A stretch of 64,000 nt of DNA. It comes from Membranipora membranacea. Its lineage: Eukaryota; Bryozoa; Gymnolaemata; Cheilostomatida; Membraniporidae. Every line of letters begins with the position of its first letter. Position 1 is the stretch's first letter. Position numbers and translations under genes: made by a program. Below are positions 12,914 through 24,100 of this stretch, piece by piece. The stretch spans positions 4,037,001-4,101,000 of the forward strand of contig OU612066.1 in assembly GCA_914767715.1 (NCBI GenBank), written 5' to 3'. The notes below the pieces were generated by a model. That model searched no databases, was not told the origin of the DNA, and worked only from the letters and a program-made list of their open reading frames with translations.

Positions 12914-14237
12914 AGTCAAATTCTAATAGCCATCATATATTACTTTCGAGTTACGCCACCACACATAAAATGAAGGCAACTCCCATTTTTACATGTAGTT
13001 GGAATACAAAGGTATAAATAACATAACTCAGCCAGAAACCAGTCAGCCACATTATCACATAGCGGCAAACGGATAGTGCAGACCACTGTCATATTTCGTG
13101 CTGAGGAATCATATTATACCTTTGTACCAACTGCATATATATATATATATATTATTATTACATATTATGGATTTCAATCAAAACAACTAAAAACTAGTAG
13201 GACTGTTGTCTATCTCTAGGTTCGATATCACCGTAACTGGACAGGTCGATCAGGATTAAATTACTTTGATGGTTGTCGATTCAGAGGTAGAATAGTATAA
13301 TTCGGTGAGTTGTATATTTATATAAATTGAGCATTTGCCACTAACCAGTTGTTAGTGTACACCCCAAAGTGCACCATTTCAAGTGCATCAGGACGCTACA
13401 ACCAAAAAAAAAATAAAACCGACAAAACAAAAGAAAAAGAAAAAGGCGAGATTGGGATAGGGACTCTTCTAATGACTGTTTACTGTGCAACATGTATACT
13501 CATGAGGACAGCTAGATTACTCATATGGCGGCTAGTAGAGAGGACAATCTACTGATAGCTCTGTACTGAGAAGATCTTGCTTGAGCAAGTCAGACGTTTG
13601 AAACAGTGATTTGAAGTGAGCTTGTTCTAGCGACTGTATTGAAGTTTAGTTGTATCAGTTATTCTAAAACTCTAGTTTCAGATATAATAATAGCAGCCAT
13701 TTCTTACCACAACCATACTGTATCAGTTGTTTGTCAGGAAGTTGAACTACCATTCTTGTCTGAATGGGATGTAGCAAGGTTGACTTATTCGCAAGCAGTC
13801 ACTGATTTAGTTTGATAGTCAATCAGGTGATTTGAATTAACCACGTCAGAGCGGCAGGATATACTACGTTGTTGGATGCCCCTACTTTTCACACGCGGGG
13901 TAACAAACAAAATCTGGAAACTAAATAAATGTCACAATCAGATGTGTAAACCAAACTACATGTGTGGACAAAATGAGTTATCTTGGTTCATTAATCCGAA
14001 TCCTCACAGTCACTCAGCCTGGGGCGGTATGTCATAATCATAACACAAGATATTGAGCATAGGAGTGGCACACTCTGACAGTGACAAACATTATACATTA
14101 TATATGTTGAAGATCTTTGTCTCAAATAACTAGATTAATTGTCTCAGATAATCTCCAGTAATATCTCTGATGGTTTGGTTTTGACAGTAAGATTGCAACG
14201 ATCATAGACAAAGCTAGTTGAAAAATATGCAACTTAC
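12914..14237. other. Non-coding spacer
   Basis: AT-rich spacer with a short (at) microsatellite near 13135-13150. No exon or mobile element is recognised. Confidence 0.4.
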
Positions 14238-14990
14238 CAGATTTAGTGGAGCAACAAACTTGTTCCTGGCTTCAGTCTCCAGTGCTTGCTTCCAGCTAGC
14301 TGGCCCCATCACAGTTAGCTAGTTGCTTTTGTTAGCTGTTACAGAAGGCCCAGAAGTAGTAGAGACGATTGGTGTTGCTTTCCCAACTTGCAGAGTCTTT
14401 GTTATGGCTGCACCAGCTGAAGTACTGTTAGTCAATGTTGTTATATGTGCAATGGACCAAGGTTATGTTGTTACCACTATCATGGATGTAGCGCGTCTCC
14501 TGATGAGACGAGTCATCATACCAGGTGAGCGAGCTGTGGCCTGCGCGGATGACACAGGGGATGTACTCAGTACAGGTCTACCAGTCACAGGTTTCATTGT
14601 GTGTATCAACAGGAGCACCGGGAGCTGTTGTTGATGTGAGGCGGGCAGCTAGAGACAACGCATCAGTGTCTTGAATAAATAACAAGTAAACTTGAGGTAT
14701 ATGAGATATATTTGTTGGAAGGAAAACACTGAGTCAATATAATGATATGACACTTACCACTATTGGAAGAGAGTGAGCTGATTGGCTAGACTTGTGAAGC
14801 TGCAGTAGAGGTAGTGCCATTGGCTGTTGTTGCTGTCCGAGTGCTGGCAGCAGAGTTTATTAAATGTTGACCAGATGTAGTAGCTGTTACAGAAGGCCAA
14901 GAAGTAGTAGTGACGGAGATGAACCTTCCTCTGGCTGCGCTGTCGCGTGTAATCATGCTGGCTGATTGTAATAACAAATGAGTCATAGCT
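14238..14990 (-). other. Ser/Thr/Ala-rich candidate exons
   Basis: Minus-strand frames rich in Ser, Thr, Ala and Pro (for example TTTSWPSVTATTSG near 14900 and STTSGPSVTANK near 14340). They are followed by LTVMGPASWKQALETEARNK up to a good donor at 14237/14238 (gtaagttg). The two S/T-rich pieces resemble each other, suggesting internal duplication. In SRCAP proteins a long Ser/Thr/Pro-rich insert precedes helicase C, so the order here (S/T-rich, then helicase C at 12.3 kb) fits a decayed SRCAP-like gene. That link is inference; low-complexity frames can arise by chance. Confidence 0.35.
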
Positions 14991-16135
14991 ATAGGACAAT
15001 AAGAAAGTGCAAACAGCTGAGAGCAATAGCTGGCTGCTTTAGCTATGTTTATAATATTGTTTATAATAGAGACAAATAATAATAATGCTTATTACCTTAA
15101 TAAAATTGTCTTTTAAATTTCTTAGAGCATCAAAAAAATATTTACAAATAAAAATAGCCATCCCAAAACACCCATGACCTCCATCTGAACTAATCAAACA
15201 TGTGATACCAAATCAAAAGCTGAATCAACGATGGAAAATACAAACGCTGGAGACTTCTCAAACAGCTGCAGGCAGGCTAGATCCCTTAAATCATTCAACT
15301 TCTAACCCATGTGAGTCTAACAGTCCAAGTTCCAATGCATTATTATGATAAAAATCCTTATTGCATATTAGAAAAATTTCAGAAATGACATACAGAAATC
15401 TGGTGATATGCCTAATTGAGAACGTTTATGTCTTACCTGCACAGACCAGAGCGTTATATAACACTGCAGAGAACAGATCGAGGAGTCAAGAGAAGATAAT
15501 ATGATCACCAAGATGTAACGGTTTTGTGCAACCATCGAGAGTCAAGCGTCGTCTGTCACGTCCTTCCCAATTCAACACTGCCGTTTTTTATATCCAAATA
15601 TCCATACGCAGTTATGTTTGTTTCTCATTCTATAAAAGCAAGTTGCATCGAGGTAATGAAATATGGTACCTTAGAATGCAATAGGCTATCATTTCTCTTA
15701 GCAAAATAACTTGGTATTTACTGAAAATTGAACTGGCGTTTGGGTGAACTGCTCTTTCTTCCCTAGTACTAGGGATTATCACAACTGGTTGTTAGTTTGG
15801 AGTGGAAGCCAACCTAGCGAATCTAAGCTACATTGCCAACATTCTTATAAGAAACTTCACTGTATGACCTCTGATTTACCTGTACTAGGAAGACAAGAGA
15901 TGAAATTGAGGATCAGTTTTAGTGATTATTTCTATCAATTGTTCATATATAATAAATGATTAAGGTTTTATTTTGACAAGCTAATGGATTTATATCACAA
16001 AATAATTGGATTTTTTTTAAACAGCTTTCAACTCATCCAATGGAGAAATTATCCCCAAAAGCTGACATAAATAAATGACAAACTGGCATAACATAACAAT
16101 TTGTACAATTGTTGAGAGAATAAAACAACACTCAC
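14991..16135. other. Spacer with no supported gene
   Basis: Short open frames only. A tiny possible exon (27 bp) between an acceptor and a donor near 15430-15457 is too short to support. No repeats were recognised. Confidence 0.35.
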
Positions 16136-16210
16136 TTTATCATATTCCCAGCCATCTTTATCTTTGTGAACATCAGATCTTCGATGCAGTGTATGACATA
16201 CCAGTACTCT
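16136..16210 (-). other. Candidate exon ending in a GWEYDK motif
   Basis: An open minus-strand stretch reads RVLVCHTLHRRSD then VHKDKDGWEYDK and stops at a donor (gtgagt) at 16135/16136. A possible acceptor lies just upstream at about 16210. The Gly-Trp-Glu-Tyr end loosely recalls DysF-type motifs of ferlins and peroxins, but the match is too short to assign. A second frame is also open across this stretch. Confidence 0.25.
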
Positions 16211-17395
16211 TAGTTAGACCTGAGAGGTGATTATTCAGGCTATCTTGCCATAATCTCTGCTTGGTGGCCTTCAGCGATGGTACATAGCTCATCACACCTC
16301 AATCTTCTTTGTTATAAACTGGATCGGCCTACAACAAAACTGCAAGTAAAAACGACAATCATCATGATATAGCAGGTATTTGAACCACCCTCAAATTCTA
16401 CCGGGCTTCTGTCACAACGGAAAAAAGTTGAAATTTTGTTTTTTATGTTCAAAATCATCATGGTATTTGTAAGGTGATTCGGTCAACTCACTGATTTTGT
16501 GTTGCCTTGAGAACATATAAGGTGATCTAGCTTTGATCAAGGAGTTAGAGACTCCATGCTTTGATACTCTTGCTAATCGGGCTGCCTACTCATTTCCTCT
16601 AAGGCGTGTCCTGTCTCGAGTATCACTGATATCATGCTGTCGCAACCTTTCTGTGGAGGAGAGCAGCCTGATCACTGGCTGAATTTATACAGCAATTTAT
16701 AAGCTAATCTAAAAATATAAGGGGTGAAATCAACCTATCTATAGACCTATCTATAGTTGTACTGTTAATTATTACCATAAACATGAAGAATGCTTTTTAG
16801 CAAAGCTCAAGTCAAAGCTCCGCAAAACAATTGAAGGTGTCATGAACTTCAAATTTAGCCTTTTTAGTGAAACAATAATTAGCTGTTATCTGCAACCTCT
16901 CACTGAACCCAAAAGACACGAGTCATGCTATGATGTTGGCATTTTGTGTTGCATTTAGAGAAATGCACAGTTGTACACAGAAATACACATAAAATACACA
17001 GCTGAGAAATACAACATTTACAACTCACCCTCACAAAAGGAAAGGAAATGGTTCTGTCCAATTTCAATTACACAAGTCAAACTCCATGTCTCCTGTCCTT
17101 GATAATCCCAACAGAGTACCATCATGTCCATCTTCTAAGTGAAGGCTAACTTTGGATGATGGATTTTTAGCTATATCTGCGCCCATGGCTACCTTTTGAG
17201 AACTAGTTACCTCAACAGTAGAAGCTACAGCTATGCACTGCTGGCTAATAGGAAAGCTGAACAAAGCTGTTATGAAAAGTTGACAAAGAAAAGCTATAGA
17301 TTATCATTGTATTATCTTTCAGCTATAGCAAAGAATCATTGCCATATCTGTAATTGCAACTTTTCAAATAACATTTAATAGATGAGTAGAAGCTG
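16211..17395. other. Spacer with weak open frames
   Basis: Contains a minus-strand open frame at 17064-17264 with Ser/Thr-rich content, an acceptor (cctattag) and a donor (gtaact), but no family resemblance. Nothing else was identified. Confidence 0.3.
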
Positions 17396-17467
17396 AGCTG
17401 CCATGGCCAAGTAGTTAGCATCAAAGTCTGTGTTGCAGGAGGCCCGTGTTCAAATCCTGGCAATTGC
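17396..17467 (+). other. tRNA-like / SINE head
   Basis: TGGCCAAGTAG matches the pol III box A pattern. About 40 bases further on, GTGTTCAAATCC resembles box B. Short complementary ends (GCCA/TGGC) bracket it. The arms pair poorly, so this is more likely the head of a tRNA-derived SINE than a tRNA gene. Confidence 0.45.
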
Positions 17468-17970
17468 AGATACTTTTGATGTTTTTTTCCCTCAGCTCTA
17501 TCATTGAAATGGCTGTATATTTCGAGATCAAGCCAAGAGGTGACAACACTGCTCTATCTAGGCCAACCTCGAAATCTCATATTTTGACATATTTTGAACA
17601 AGGTGTTTGTAGTTTTGACATCAATAACATAAAAATAATCTTTAAAGGAAATGATCTCTTACTTAACTCTCTAAAGATTTTATTTTGTATATTGGTGTTA
17701 TTGTTAGAGTTTATATTGTCATCAACCTGTAAACAAAATTTCCCTGTTTGAACCGACAGAGCGTGTAGTAAGATAGTGAAATCATGACCTAGGCAAATTT
17801 TCGAAAATTCAATATACACTGAGCTGTATGGTAAAATAACATACAATAAACATCATGACTTCATCATCATTAAGAATAAAATTCCAAAGCTTGATAGTAA
17901 CGAAGAAATCATCCTGTTTTATGAGCTTGATAACAAAAAGACAGTTGACAAGTGTAAACCAAGTTGGTGT

Positions 17971-18065
17971 ATTTGCCTGCATTCGGAGTTGCTCCCCCTC
18001 CACCCCGCAGCCAAAAAGGCCTGCGGCGTGACAAGTGGATGGGAGCAACTGGAATGCAGGCAAAT
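17971..18065. repeat. Imperfect 95-bp hairpin
   Basis: The outer arms atttgcctgcattc (17971-17984) and gaatgcaggcaaat (18052-18065) are perfectly complementary. Inner arms agttgctccc / gggagcaact and ccgcag / ctgcgg continue the pairing. It is probably a very small foldback or MITE. Confidence 0.65.
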
Positions 18066-18276
18066 TGGATCAAACATGATCTGGAAGAAGTGTGCTAAAA
18101 ATAATGCAAACTTCATATATTTGACCTATTTTATCAGATCACTGATAAAATAATGTATTATTTTAGGTATTGTTCTTCCTCAGACAAGGTTTATCAATTC
18201 AAAAAAAAATTAATTTGTACGCATCAATGAATATCATCATAGAATATCAATGTATATGTATATGTATGGTCGTGTA

Positions 18277-18454
18277 TACAGTGCAGTTCACTTAATTTGA
18301 ACCTCTGGGGATCACAGAATTTGTTCTAATCAAACAGATTATGAATTATGTGACATTAGAATATATTGAGATCTGGCTGAAGGGACCAATTTTCCTTGTC
18401 TGAATTAACAGGAGGTTTGAATTATAAAGTTTGAATTAATCAGCTTACACTGTA
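18277..18454. mobile_element. Pogo/Tigger-like miniature element
   Basis: The ends are tacagtgcag and, inverted, tacagtgtaa. Matching subterminal parts ttaatttgaac and ttaattcaaac are separated by about 150 bp of AT-rich sequence. The CAGTG end, the TA at the border and the TTAATT(C/T)GAAC subterminal pattern are typical of pogo/Tigger non-autonomous DNA elements. No coding capacity. Confidence 0.6.
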
Positions 18455-19129
18455 TATGGTTTTTTTTTTTATAGTAGTTAAATTGCCTCATCAAACTTTT
18501 TGTTTCGAATTGCCAGTCTAATGATCAAATGCAAATACGCCAGCTTGAGCGTGCCAAGTTAAATACTCAAATCTCATCAAACTAATCATTGATTCCAGTG
18601 GAATGATATTCAGATATGATTTGGAGTCAGAGATGGATAAATGCATTGATATCCTGGAAAACTGATCACAAGACCAGAAGCAGCAATTTCACGAACGGGC
18701 TCGAGCCGAGCTGTAGGTAGAAGCCACATCAAAATAAAATCTATGCTTACAATAGCATCATTGTATCAAAAACAAGCTCTCATGATGAGTTGCTATGATT
18801 ACTGCATTTCGATGCCGAATACTACTAGAGATCTATATTACAAGATACAAAGCGGATTCTCCGCACAGAGCAATACAAAACAAAGTACGCCCATGAACCC
18901 TTGGAACACATTATTATTATTATACACTGTAAATTTGTATATATTGGTCAGTTGGTTTATTGTATCACAACAATTAGTATGCTGGGAGATTTGGGTGTTT
19001 ACACTGTTGCTTTGGGAGGAGATTATCAAGAAATTGAGTAGAGAAAAGTCTGACTGCTATTCTGTATTATGTCAAAATCCAGTTCTGTAATTTAGGTCTT
19101 GATGGCGGGAAATAAACAGGTGGTTATAG

Positions 19130-20010
19130 GATAATAGAACATGCTGAATCCAAAAATGAGGGTGTACCATAGACTTTATATTATTAAGTCAATGGAATGT
19201 ACCCAGTTGTAGTAGTCAACTTCAGCGGCAGCGCTGCAGCATAGCCGCAATTTTACACAAAATCGTCTTTAATGTGAAGAGTTTAATACAGTCAGCAGAG
19301 AACCTGACTATATGTATGCTTTTGACACAATATTTTGTGACATCATTGCATTTCAGGGTGGTCAGCGACAGCACTACTGTATATCCCAAAGTTCAGACAA
19401 GATGTAGCCTAGTTGTAAGATAGCTCAAAAAATGATAGCGTGAGATAAAATTGATGGTGGAAGAAACAGGTCTCTCTAGAATAAAAAAATTGCACATTCC
19501 ATAATAAGGGTGTACCCAGTTGTAGCAGTCCTCATCAGCGGCAGCGCAGCAGCAGATCTGCACTTTTTAATAAATAAAGTGACAAGTTTTTATCAAGTCA
19601 GTAGTTAAAGAGCTCTAACTCCGGTGGTTCAGTGGCATTACATTATGGAGATGGTAATGTAATGACACTGAACCACCGGAGTTAGAGCTCTTTAACTATC
19701 AAGTCAGCAGAGAACACGAGTCGACTCTATGGGACATCATTGAATAAGGTGGTCAGCGATAGCACTACTGTATGTCCCACATGTTAGCTGATTCCAGATA
19801 TGAGGGTGTAGAGGTTAGCGGCAGTACTACTACATATCCCCAAATATTCACACTATTGATCTTAATTAGTGAGAAGTCAAGAGTTTAATACAGTCAGAAG
19901 TCAAGACTATATGCCTGAGCTTAAAATGAAATATGTGATATAATTGCATGAGGTAGTTGTATTGCGGTAGCACTACCACATAACTCCTAGGTTTGTATCA
20001 TGTCATTTGC
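19130..20010 (+). repeat. Degenerate tandem array, about three units of 230-350 bp
   Basis: Units begin near 19130, 19490 and 19785. Each has gagggtgta or a variant, a gcggcag motif, a gtcagcagagaac-like motif and a ggtggtcagcgacagcac-like motif. Spacing and order are conserved while the sequence has drifted. No coding function is seen. Confidence 0.65.
19602..19698. mobile_element. Foldback insertion with 44-bp arms and 11-bp flanking repeat
   Basis: Arms 19602-19645 and 19655-19698 are complementary with one mismatch (at 19635) around a 9-base loop. The direct repeat tatcaagtcag occurs at 19591-19601 and 19697-19707. This looks like a target-site duplication created when a small foldback element entered the middle unit of the surrounding degenerate array. 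Confidence 0.75.
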
Positions 20011-20329
20011 GTTATCATTGTAGGAAATGACGCTAAGCTGATACATCTCACTCTCAGTCGACAAAATGTGCTTTCATCAATCAGTTAGCATTGCAAAGCC
20101 ACAACCAAATCTACTGTCAGTGACAGGACTTTACTGGACTTTACAGGACTTATGTATGTTCCCGCTAACAAACAACACAGAAATTTTCCATGAGCCAGTA
20201 GGCTTATGAACCATCTTTGAAAGTGATTCATTCCACACATTTTGACAGTTTCTTGCTGATCGGTTAGGTTAGCAACTCTTTGTTTTATATTATTAATAGC
20301 AATACATCTCTTTCCCAAAGACTACTTAC

Positions 20330-20695
20330 TTTTCAGCTATTTTTGAAACCACAGAGCTTTGATATGTTTTGTTCATACATTGCCTCCTTTTTTTCATCTG
20401 CTAAACAATCTCGACTTATATAGCAGGAGTGTAAAATGTTGCCTAAGCCGGGTGCTAGCCATTTTCAGCTATTTTTGAAACCACAGAGCTTTGATGCTGC
20501 CAGGTCAAGCAAATGAACCACCAGCTCCAACCGATAAAAGTGAATTATACATTCACAGATAACATGGATCCATATAAATATATATATATATATAGTGTTT
20601 TGTTCACACATTGCCTTCTTTTTTTCATCTGCTAAACAATCTTGACTTATATAGCAGGAGTGTAAAATGTTGCCTAAGCCGGGTGCTAGCCATTC
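20330..20695 (+). repeat. Direct duplication interrupted by a short insertion
   Basis: The segment starting cagctatttttgaaacc and ending gccgggtgctagcc (about 20330-20461) is repeated from about 20462 to 20695. The second copy is split by about 100 bp containing a (ta)n run. The copies are nearly identical, so the duplication is recent. Confidence 0.75.
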
Positions 20696-21120
20696 TAACC
20701 CTTCAATGATGTACTAATGAAACCAAGCTATGTCAATGCCAATTTAGTTATCTGTGATGTTATTACATTATCACTGAGTTGGTTAGATTAAACGAACAGG
20801 TCAGTGCAGGAGTTATGTCCCCATACTTGAAATATAAAAAACCACCTGGTAGTTTCTTAATATGACCGCAAAAGCTGGGTTTTCACACGGAGCATTTTGC
20901 AAAACATACACCAATAAAGTATAAAATGTGCTCAGTATCCTGACATCAGATATTGTCTGTGCCATAACAACTTCTGCTGTAGGTTAGGTACTTCTGGCCT
21001 ATTTATGTCTAGATACCATCATAAAACAAAATTATTCTCTAAGCTGGTTACCTAAATGACATGTAAAGACCAATCTTATATAACATAGATGAAATGAAGG
21101 ACTGGGCTAAGATTCCCTCA
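20696..21120. other. 3' flank of gene B
   Basis: No gene or repeat seen. It should include gene B's 3' UTR next to 21121. Confidence 0.4.
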
Positions 21121-24100
21121 TTAGAGTTTGTATTTGATGACATAGTCTGGATATGCTTTAGCATCCTCGAATACACAAAATATTCGAGGATCGATCAGAC
21201 GATCCACAACCGAGTCATACTGGATCTCATTCTGGTTTTCATCTTTAATTGTAGGTGGTGAAGTATAACGACGGTCACCCAGACAATACTCGCCAGTCAC
21301 AACTCTTGCTAAAATCATGAATCTCTCGCCGTCTTTGTTTGGTGGGGAATATTTATTCTGAGCTGCTATTTCAGATGACGTAGAAAAGTAACAGCCTGCC
21401 CCAAGTTTCCTTCCGGCTGCGAAAAAAATAAAGAACGATATTTTCAGTGTCTCAGATTCATTGCTGAGAGGAGAGTTCTTCTACTTTAATAAGGGATTGA
21501 AGGAGCATAGGCCAACAGGGTGAAGGGAAGTTTAAGTTCTAGTCACTGCTTTTAGTGAGTTGATATTCCGACGGTGGATAATTACAAACACTTAGATTGT
21601 TTTGGTTGTTTGCCTTCTCTTGAGTTTGACCATTTGACAGGTCGGACCAAGTTTTGGTGAGACAAATGTAAGTTTATCAAAAATCAAACGGTTTCAACGA
21701 ATAGAGGAATATCAGTGCTAAATGTAAATTCTAACCGTTAGTTCCTGCTTTGCCTCTATCAAACTTGTCCTTTGTAATCAGCTGAACTCGCTCCTCAGTT
21801 GTTCCATGCCACATTGGATATCTCTCTATCATGGTAGGAGGTTGCTTGATTAACTTTCTGGCAACCTCCATCCTCAACAATTCATACATCTGATATCTTG
21901 TGGCGTTCTGAATCCTCTTGACCTGCATAAACGTGAATAAATAATTAATTAGGATACTATGGGGTGATCACAAGTGCTACAAGTTTTCATCAAGTTTTTA
22001 TCAGAGTCGGCCATATCATGAATACAGATGAGTCGCTGCTGATAAATTTATAATAGGTAACCTTTGACTGGTGCGGGTGAATTTAGCAATTTAGCATGAT
22101 TCTTCCAACAGCTCATAGGTTAGATAATTGCAAAAAAATCTCATTTGGTCTCATTTTTGCAGGATTCAGGCATTATATGAGATGAGTGTTTTGGCTTTAT
22201 ATCTAATGGATAAAGTAAAGTGCTGGTGATAATGGAGATGAACAAAACTAGAGACCATTTCGCTGTTTAGAAAACCTTGTGGATATCACGTTTCCACACA
22301 ATGGCAATTATTACCTCTATTATTTGGGCATCAGGACTTCTAAGAGTCTGAAGGAAGCTGTCCTCAACCATTCTGCATTCTTTACTATGTGGAGGTACCA
22401 CAAACTCTTCATAATATCCTGATGGGTTGTCCCACATCTTAGGAAATTCTGTAATAAACAAGAAATAGGTTGTGATCTACTGATACCTGATACCGGACAC
22501 CAAATACCCGATACACTGTGCCTTATATTGGCTACCCAATACCCAGATACAGGATACCCCATAACTGATTCAACTGATAAACCTGACCCAACTGATATAA
22601 CTGTAATAGCTGATACAACTGATACAACTGATACAACTGATACAACTGATACAACTGATTACTGATTAAACCAAACGCAAAATAGTTGTCTTAGTGCCAG
22701 GCAAAGTATGAAATTGTCAAGACCATTATTATTATTAATATTAAGTCTATGGTCAAGACCAACAGATTCTCACTTTGTTGCCGAACATCGAAACTGATGA
22801 TGCTGTACATAACCTGTAAACTGTACTTAACTGTAGATAAATGTCCAACCTACCAAGTGTGATGCTTTCACACCTTGTCAGAGTTACTTCATGAAGCCGA
22901 TTATTGGTCATTGGTTGAGCTGGTCTAAAGTCTTGGACCTTCATGATTCTCGAAAACTCCTGTGAATATGTATAATATATGGTGTATGGTGCATGATGTA
23001 CGGTGCATAGAGCACAGTGGGCGGTGGAATGCGCACAAAGCATAGTGCATAGTATATAATGCATAAAGTACATAGTGTAGTGTATAAAACACTTCTGTGG
23101 CATACCTTGTGCATGCAAATTTACAGTAAAAAAGGCCCTATAAGTATTCATCAACGTACCCTACTGTTTCAGCGCAAAATGATAAGTATGCACTACCTGA
23201 CAGTAAAATGAAAGGGAGGACAACTCACCTCTTTAATCTCTTCATCTCTCACATCACACAAAATGTATACTTTCTCTACTGAGCAGGTGAATGGATCTGG
23301 GTGGACTCTAAAAAACTCCACAATAGTCATAATCATGCACCATACAACTCTGTCTGCTGGGTAGTTTAGACTGTCTCTTCCCAATGCAGGAAAAGCTATA
23401 GACTTCGACCTAGCAGTGTTAGCTTCTGAGATACATTCTTCTATAGTGGCACTAAGAGCCTGTTCAAAACACATAACAGAAGGAGCTGTACGTTTTTATG
23501 ATACTATTGACTCACTGTTTGGAATATGGCCAGGTTGCAATAGGAGTGGCCGTTATATCAAAACATCTAGGGACTTCTTGGCAAAGGAAAATGGTTAAAG
23601 GGGTGACGAGGTGTTCATCAGGAGCAAGTGATAAGATTTTATTCCTCGTGGTTGTCTACTTTCAGAGTATTTATAGAGATACTAACCTTGAGGCTGTCCT
23701 CATTCCATTCTGGTAAGGTTACATGATACAGACTTTCACAGGCTAGATTGAATCCGTCTGTTTGTATTATCTGATTTTCTCTAATTTTTCCGGCCAGCCC
23801 ACAAGACTCCTGCAGTTCCTTTCCAGCAGCATAGTCCAACGCCCTTGAATTCCTGTCACCTCCAAGCTGCATGTCTTCGGTAACTCTATTCACCATGACA
23901 TCTGCCTAAACTCACAGTGACATTATTGTGATGAATTGAACAGAGACGGACTTATCAGAAAAAAACACATTGAATAATGAGAGCCTAGACTCTCCTATTC
24001 TCACTTAGTTATCAGTAACCTCATACCATTAGGTTCTTTCTCGACCTGATCATAAGCAGTATCACTTTTGAGGGAGGATAAGATGGCTGGAATATTCATA

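Noticed and set aside
14323-14634. 103-codon plus-strand frame rich in Val and Ala
   Set aside because: It is antisense to the Ser/Thr/Ala-rich minus-strand stretch; a Val/Ala-rich shadow is expected from such sequence.
18743-19090. 115-codon plus-strand frame with hydrophobic stretches
   Set aside because: No splice context, no family resemblance and ordinary AT-rich composition; likely chance.
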